Of a DNA stretch of 59,175 nt, positions 54,962 to 59,175 are shown one piece after another. A model generated the notes under the pieces. That model did not search any database, was not told the DNA's origin, and saw only the letters and a list, made by a program, of their open reading frames with translations. Position 1 is the stretch's first letter, and every line of letters starts with the position of its first letter. The position numbers were made by a program, and so were the translations under genes. The stretch spans positions 1 to 59,175 of the forward strand of contig JANWKE010000137.1 of assembly GCA_025451535.1 (NCBI GenBank), given 5' to 3'. The stretch is from Verrucomicrobiia bacterium (lineage in GTDB: Bacteria > Verrucomicrobiota > Verrucomicrobiia > Limisphaerales > UBA11358).

Positions 54962-56491
54962 TCAGTGCGATTGGACCCGGAAAAATTCGGTCGCGTTCTT
55001 CAGCGGCAGCGACACATTTTGCAGGCTTGTCGTCGTTACATTGTTCCAGGCCGCTGCCGGCAGCGCGCCCGATTCCTGCACCACGAACGGTGCCGTGCCG
55101 CCCGTCCAGTTCAGCTGCACGTTCGTACCGGATATCGCGAGGGACAGATTGACGGCGCTCGTAGCCGTGAACACGACCGCATCGTAGGCCATGGCGTGCA
55201 CCCCGTCGGCGGCGCTCAATTCCAGTGTGTAAACCCCCGGCGCGCTGAACGTCGCCGTTGTATTCGTCAGCGCCGGGTTGCCAAACGTCACCGTGCCCGG
55301 CCCCGAATACAGCTTCCATTGAACGACCGGCGGTGTATTCGAAAAGGCCACCACCCCCTGCAGCGGCGCCGGCACACCTACGGGCACCGCCTGGTCCGGC
55401 CCGGCGTTCGCCACCGGCGCGCCCGGCGACCGGGGCCCTTCATTCGGTCCCGTCGTTTGGATGACCTCGAAATTCGTCGCGCTGATGCTCGTCAAATCGT
55501 TGAAACAACCCGCCGGCCAGCGATTGTCCGGCGTCACCGAAATTGAAAAATAATTGCCGTTGTCGGCCACCATCGCGCCGTATTTTTTCAGCCCGGCCAG
55601 CACCGCCTTTTCCTCCCGGGTCCAGCCGGAGGGCACAACGAAGGTGGACTTCAAGCGCAAGCGCTGGCCCATGGCCGGGTAGTTCCCGCTCGTGAGGCTG
55701 CTCGCGTAATGCGTGGCCGGATAAATGTAGGCCTTGAGCGATTTGGCCACGACCAGCCGGCAGGCGTGCTCCACCATGCCGCGCTCGGCCTCGTCGTAGC
55801 GCACGAGCGCCGGGAACATCGGGAAACCCGCCGCATCACCCGAAGTCAGGCCTGCCGGCCGCAGCCCGTTGGTGTTCAGGTTGAAAATCGCGCCGTTGGC
55901 GGCCTGCCAGTTGGTCCCCACCAGTTGCGCCTCCCAGGTTTCAAAAATAAAACCCGCGCCCGGCTGGACGACGATGGAATGCCGGTCGCCACCGCTGTTG
56001 GTCTGCCATTGATACAATGTCTGGCTGCCGGTCCCCACCGGCCAGCTCTCGATGGGCATGTTCGCCGGTATCGGATACAGACCGTAGGGATAAGTCCCGC
56101 CATTAAGGTCGGAGTCATCGGGATAGGTCACGAACTGGATCGCCACGAGCGGCTGGTTGTCCGGCACCAGCACATAATTCATTTCGAACTCGGGCGTCAA
56201 CACCGCCCGGTTCGTGTGCAGGTCCATGATGATTTGCGCAATCATCGCGGTCGAATTCGACAGCACCGGCCGGTTGGAAATGCATTCGTTCCATGGATTG
56301 GTCACCGGAAAAATCTGCAGGGCCGACACCACGGCGTCCGCGTTGTTGGTGTTGAACAGGATGGCATTGGTCACCACCGGCAACGGCCCCAGGATGCGGC
56401 CCTCCTGATTGATGCGTTCCGCGACGGCAGACCGGCAAATGCCGGACAAGATCAGCAGAACGAGTCCTCCCGTTACAACCGGATGCTTCAT
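54962..56491 (-). CDS. Secreted protein with PKD domain and C-terminal FYR module
   Basis: 509 aa from the ATG at 56491 (MKHPVVTGGLVLLILSGICR), with a signal peptide ending near A-V-A-E. Residues about 30-340 are an unrecognised domain (ALQIFPVTNPWNECISNRPV; EFEMNYVLVPDNQPLVAIQF; PALVRYDEAERGMVEHACRL) that is probably enzymatic, perhaps hydrolase-like. Residues about 360-445 are a PKD-type Ig domain (ANAGPDQAVPVGVPAPLQGV; GVYTLELSAADGVHAMAYDA). The end is a version of the shared module (LNWTGGTAPFVVQESGALPA ... FFRVQSH). The layout suggests a secreted polymer-degrading or binding protein. Confidence 0.65.
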   Translation of the reverse strand: MKHPVVTGGLVLLILSGICRSAVAERINQEGRILGPLPVVTNAILFNTNNADAVVSALQIFPVTNPWNECISNRPVLSNSTAMIAQIIMDLHTNRAVLTPEFEMNYVLVPDNQPLVAIQFVTYPDDSDLNGGTYPYGLYPIPANMPIESWPVGTGSQTLYQWQTNSGGDRHSIVVQPGAGFIFETWEAQLVGTNWQAANGAIFNLNTNGLRPAGLTSGDAAGFPMFPALVRYDEAERGMVEHACRLVVAKSLKAYIYPATHYASSLTSGNYPAMGQRLRLKSTFVVPSGWTREEKAVLAGLKKYGAMVADNGNYFSISVTPDNRWPAGCFNDLTSISATNFEVIQTTGPNEGPRSPGAPVANAGPDQAVPVGVPAPLQGVVAFSNTPPVVQWKLYSGPGTVTFGNPALTNTTATFSAPGVYTLELSAADGVHAMAYDAVVFTATSAVNLSLAISGTNVQLNWTGGTAPFVVQESGALPAAAWNNVTTTSLQNVSLPLKNATEFFRVQSH

Positions 56492-56654
56492 AAACGCGGT
56501 GAAAATATTGCCGCCCCCGGTTTGCAGCAAAAAGAACGCCAGCCCTTAAACCTCGGAAAACGCCGGATCCACAAACGGGATTTCAACCCATCTGACAAAC
56601 TGGCGGCCAAGCCCGCCTGATATTTAGCCAGCGACGGGCACGTTAAAATGCGTA

Positions 56655-56690
56655 AAAAAATCTGTGAACATCTGCGTTTATCTGTGGCTG
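56655..56690 (+). repeat. Dispersed ATCTGTG repeat, copy 3
   Basis: Three spaced units (AATCTGTGAACATCTGCG, then TTTATCTGTGG) upstream of the 56888 gene. The related ACCGCGAACCACGCCAAA sequence lies at 56745-56763 in reverse orientation. Confidence 0.65.
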
Positions 56691-56887
56691 AAACCCTGCG
56701 TTCTCTGTGTTTCCAGGGGTTATAACCATCATGTTCATGTATTTGGCGTGGTTCGCGGTTTGAAATGTTCCTGCTCGCGTTGTCTTCCTGGCGTCCGGAC
56801 GGTCAATAAATCCGGTTAAAACCACCGCAACTCGCCGGAAGCGCCGGTGTTTGCCTGTTTGTGAATCAACCTGAACCCCCGTCCGCC

Positions 56888-57457
56888 ATGAAAACCATTT
56901 CAATCCTGACCTTCGCCCTGTTCCTGGCCGTGGCCGCACCGGCCCAACCCCCTATGACTCCGCCGGCCCAACCTCCCATGGCTCCGCCGGGCCAACCCGC
57001 GTTCCAGCAGCGCCTGCAGGCCATCATCTCCAGGCAGGACGCGCCGCCCGCTGTTGCCGCGAAGGAACCCGTCAATTATCTCATCCGCGTGGAATGGAAG
57101 GAGCCCAAGGGCGACCCGAAGTTTCTGGAAGTGCTGACCACCGACGGCAATTTCAATCTGGACACCATCCAGAAAACCTCCGTCAAAATTAATAACAACG
57201 ACATCCCCGTCACCCTCAAATTCAACGGCACCCTCAGCACTCTGGACGATCAAAAGGCCCGGCTGCAATTGTTCCTGGGCCGCACCGTGCCCTATGTGAC
57301 CGGTAGCTACGGCGTCGGGCTGGGCACATCGGCTTCCTACAGCCAGTTGAATGTCGGCCTGCAATCCACCTTCATCGTCACCTTCGGCAAATCGCTCGTC
57401 ATCCAGAACGATGAAAACGGTGAAATCTCCGTCCTGGTCAAGCGCCTGAAGGATTGA
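56888..57457 (+). CDS. Small exported protein of unknown function
   Basis: 189 aa from the ATG at 56888 (MKTISILTFALFLAVAAPAQ). After the signal peptide comes a Pro-rich linker with repeats of P-P-A/G-Q-P-P/A-M, then a beta-rich domain (NYLIRVEWKEPKGDPKFLEV; TVPYVTGSYGVGLGTSASYS; LQSTFIVTFGKSLVIQNDEN). The regular alternation and the terminal VLVKRLKD suggest a small secretin/pilus-associated or envelope beta domain. No named family was recognised. A purine-poor leader means that no clear ribosome-binding site is seen. Confidence 0.6.
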   Translation: MKTISILTFALFLAVAAPAQPPMTPPAQPPMAPPGQPAFQQRLQAIISRQDAPPAVAAKEPVNYLIRVEWKEPKGDPKFLEVLTTDGNFNLDTIQKTSVKINNNDIPVTLKFNGTLSTLDDQKARLQLFLGRTVPYVTGSYGVGLGTSASYSQLNVGLQSTFIVTFGKSLVIQNDENGEISVLVKRLKD

Positions 57458-57779
57458 AGCCGCCGGCAAAAGAAAATTTGGTAATCCGCTAATTGCGCCA
57501 ATGGCCGCGAATATTTTTCCCGAAGATTCCATACGTGAAAATTCATGTCATTCGCGGATGAATTCCTCGTTTCCTCGGTTCGCTTCTGGTTCAGAAAGAA
57601 AAATCTGTGTCCATCTGTGGTTAGCCTCCCTTGCGTTCTTCCCGGCGTGCCATAGTGCTGTTTGAGCGCGGCGGCGGTGTTCTTCTGCCTTCTCCCGCAT
57701 TGCGGGATTCGGCAGGACAAGCTGCGGTTAATAAAGCCGCGTTCCCCCCGTTTCGTCTCGGCGGCGGCGGTTCTCCACC
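57458..57779. other. Convergent intergenic region with ATCTGTG repeat
   Basis: 322 bp between convergent genes. It contains the fourth ATCTGTG...ATCTGTGG copy (57600-57620) and stretches resembling the copies at 54850-54945. No hairpin with a T-run and no gene-like frame was found. Confidence 0.55.
57600..57620 (+). repeat. Dispersed AATCTGTG...ATCTGTGG repeat, copy 4
   Basis: AAATCTGTGTCCATCTGTGG in the convergent gap. The copy spacing is again 10 nt between ATCTGTG units. Confidence 0.7.
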
Positions 57780-59175
57780 CTATTCCATCCGCCACGGGGA
57801 ACGCTCGTGCCAATGACGTAACGCGTCGGTCGCCCAGGCGGTGGACTTGCCCGTGTGACAGGCATTACAGGCGTTGGGGATGTGATACTTGTCCGTCATC
57901 GCGGGGGTGATGAAGGCAAAGGTGTGGGCATGCACCTTCACGTCGCCCAGCGTGATTTCAATCTGCGGCATGTGACAATCCACGCACCGGCTGCCGGGCG
58001 TGCCGGCCTTGTGATGCGTGTGCTCCTCCAGCGTCGCCGTGCGCGGCCCGTTTTGCGACATCGGCCCGTGGCAATCCAGACATAACTGGTCCGCCGGTTT
58101 GCGCAATTGCGCGTAGTTCGTCGTGCCATGGACATCGTGACAACTGAAGCAGGTGATGCCCCGGCGATACATGACACTCTGCACAAAGTCGTTTCCCTGC
58201 ATGCGGTTCTTGTGCGCCGTGCCGTCCGCGAAATGCGTGAAAGTCGTTTCGCCCAGCGTGTGGTCTTCCAGCTTCCAATAATCCTGCAACGGCAGCCCCA
58301 CGCGATAACCCACCGGCCAGTCGTAATATTTCCCTTCCATCGGCACCGTCCGCGGCCGGCCTTGCGAATGGCACTGGATGCACGTGTCGTTGGCGCTCAC
58401 GTAATCCGCCGTCGACGGGTTGAAAATATTGCCGCGGCCCGGATGCGCCACGTGCTCGCTGCCCGGGCCATGGCAACGCTCGCAGCCGACGTTCCATTCC
58501 ACCACCTGTTTGGTGTGGATGTCATACCCGACCGAATGACAGCCGTCGCACGTGGGACCGGTGGGGCGTTTCATATTGTCCGACGGATAATACGGCGCCC
58601 ACCAGTCGGCGTTGGTCGTCGGCACAAAATAGGGACGCCACACCTGGTGCGTAATGTCCCACTGCACCGGTTCCGGATAATAATCATCGCCGATTTTGGT
58701 GAAATAGCGCTGCTTCCAGACGCTCCCGTAAATCAGCGCCACGTCCGCCTTCGAAAATTTGGCGATGGGGTTCGTGGCCACATCGGCGAGAAAAGCGTCG
58801 GGATGCGACCGCGGGTCCCGGACCACGTTAGCCATGGGCGTTTTCGACCAGCGCTCGTAGATGTCCTCGTGACACGGCCGGCAGGCCAGCGACCCGGTGT
58901 AATGCGCCGAGGCCAGGGTCCGTTCCAGACCGGCTTGCACCGCGGCCGGGACCGGCGCGCGGAGGCTGCGGATGAACAGCACCAGTTTCCAGAGGTCGTC
59001 ACCCTGTTCCTCGCGCGGGTTGCCCCAGGCCGGCATGCCCGTGAGCCGGACGCCATTCCGGATGACGTAATGGATCTCCCCGTCCGACAAATCCTGTGTG
59101 GGCGGCACGCGCAAATCCGGAGGTTTGGGATAAAGATTGCGTCCAATCTTCGTCTGCCCGCTGCCGTCCGCGCCA
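57780..59175 (-). CDS. Multiheme cytochrome c, start cut by window edge
   Basis: About 465 codons, open to the right edge. Eight C-x2-C-H heme motifs are visible: CRPCH, CDGCH, CERCH, CIQCH, CFSCH, CLDCH, CVDCH and CNACH. Upstream of them, DGSGQTKIGRNLYPKPPDLR and GEIHYVIRNGVRLTGMPAWG is the C-terminal half of a class I cytochrome c domain with the axial Met in GMPAWG; its own heme motif would lie beyond the edge. The protein is therefore at least octaheme and probably nonaheme, exported to the periplasm for electron transfer. Distal His residues (for example in THHKAGTPG) suit bis-His hemes. A TTG at 59114 could be misread as a start. Confidence 0.88.
   Translation of the reverse strand, partial: GADGSGQTKIGRNLYPKPPDLRVPPTQDLSDGEIHYVIRNGVRLTGMPAWGNPREEQGDDLWKLVLFIRSLRAPVPAAVQAGLERTLASAHYTGSLACRPCHEDIYERWSKTPMANVVRDPRSHPDAFLADVATNPIAKFSKADVALIYGSVWKQRYFTKIGDDYYPEPVQWDITHQVWRPYFVPTTNADWWAPYYPSDNMKRPTGPTCDGCHSVGYDIHTKQVVEWNVGCERCHGPGSEHVAHPGRGNIFNPSTADYVSANDTCIQCHSQGRPRTVPMEGKYYDWPVGYRVGLPLQDYWKLEDHTLGETTFTHFADGTAHKNRMQGNDFVQSVMYRRGITCFSCHDVHGTTNYAQLRKPADQLCLDCHGPMSQNGPRTATLEEHTHHKAGTPGSRCVDCHMPQIEITLGDVKVHAHTFAFITPAMTDKYHIPNACNACHTGKSTAWATDALRHWHERSPWRME

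Overview
The window reads as one continuous stretch of a GC-rich chromosome from a soil or freshwater Verrucomicrobiota bacterium, most likely of the Pedosphaera/Limisphaerales type. The lineage call is an inference. It rests on a pseudopilin-like H-x-DG secreted protein, a PEP-CTERM tail, many secreted carbohydrate-active proteins ending in a W...FYR module, a MoxR/DUF58/VWA/Bat operon, and intergenic DNA full of heptamer and palindromic repeats. No rRNA, tRNA, CRISPR array or complete insertion sequence was seen. The left edge cuts a GH130 gene and the right edge cuts a multiheme cytochrome gene.

Layout, left to right. 1-3281 (-): GH130 phosphorylase/hydrolase and a GT4 glycosyltransferase with a C-terminal helical domain. 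3636-8942: secreted pseudopilin-like protein, GH20 hexosaminidase lipoprotein, DUF5009 membrane protein and a secreted TIM-barrel-like protein. 9454-10707: a secreted protein whose PEP-CTERM tail lies in frame behind a stop codon. 10876-13494: alkaline-phosphatase-superfamily/TPR protein with a sulfotransferase. 13825-15915: NagB and a LuxR regulator with an Asn in place of the receiver Asp. 16075-22778: GRP-type sugar transporter, PfkB-family kinase, GH172 (DUF2961) protein and a barrel-SUMF1 fusion, a plausible furanoside-use locus. 22779-24395: a scar with remnants of a tyrosine recombinase and a fatty-acid desaturase around two small genes. 24396-27837 (-): two overlapping histidine kinase genes. 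28352-30625 (-): Rrf2 regulator, small protein, thioredoxin and sigma-70 factor, with two matching operators.

31245-40779 (-) is a nine-gene Bat/MoxR operon: BatD, BatE-like, MoxR, DUF998, DUF58, a membrane protein, VWA, a VWA-TPR fusion and a Q/N-rich TPR protein. 41016-45214 (+) holds a zinc-binding-like protein, an AsmA-like protein, proB, mazG and a Gly/His/Tyr-rich secreted protein. 45298-49091 (-) encodes an asymmetric heterodimeric ABC exporter. 49424-57457 is a block of secreted proteins (kelch/FN3, GH13 amylase, two unknowns, a PKD protein). 57780-59175 (-) is an at least octaheme cytochrome.

The most unusual content is not a single gene. (i) Different heptanucleotide tandem repeats sit at gene ends and starts, one exactly at the junction of a fused Bat protein. 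(ii) GTAG-headed palindrome pairs (REP/BIME type) have entered a signal peptide and supplied a stop codon and a terminator. (iii) A CCCCCCAAAACAGG element lies in the same orientation upstream of four genes. (iv) One C-terminal module recurs on six otherwise unrelated secreted proteins, and a free-standing remnant of it lies at 51529-51606.
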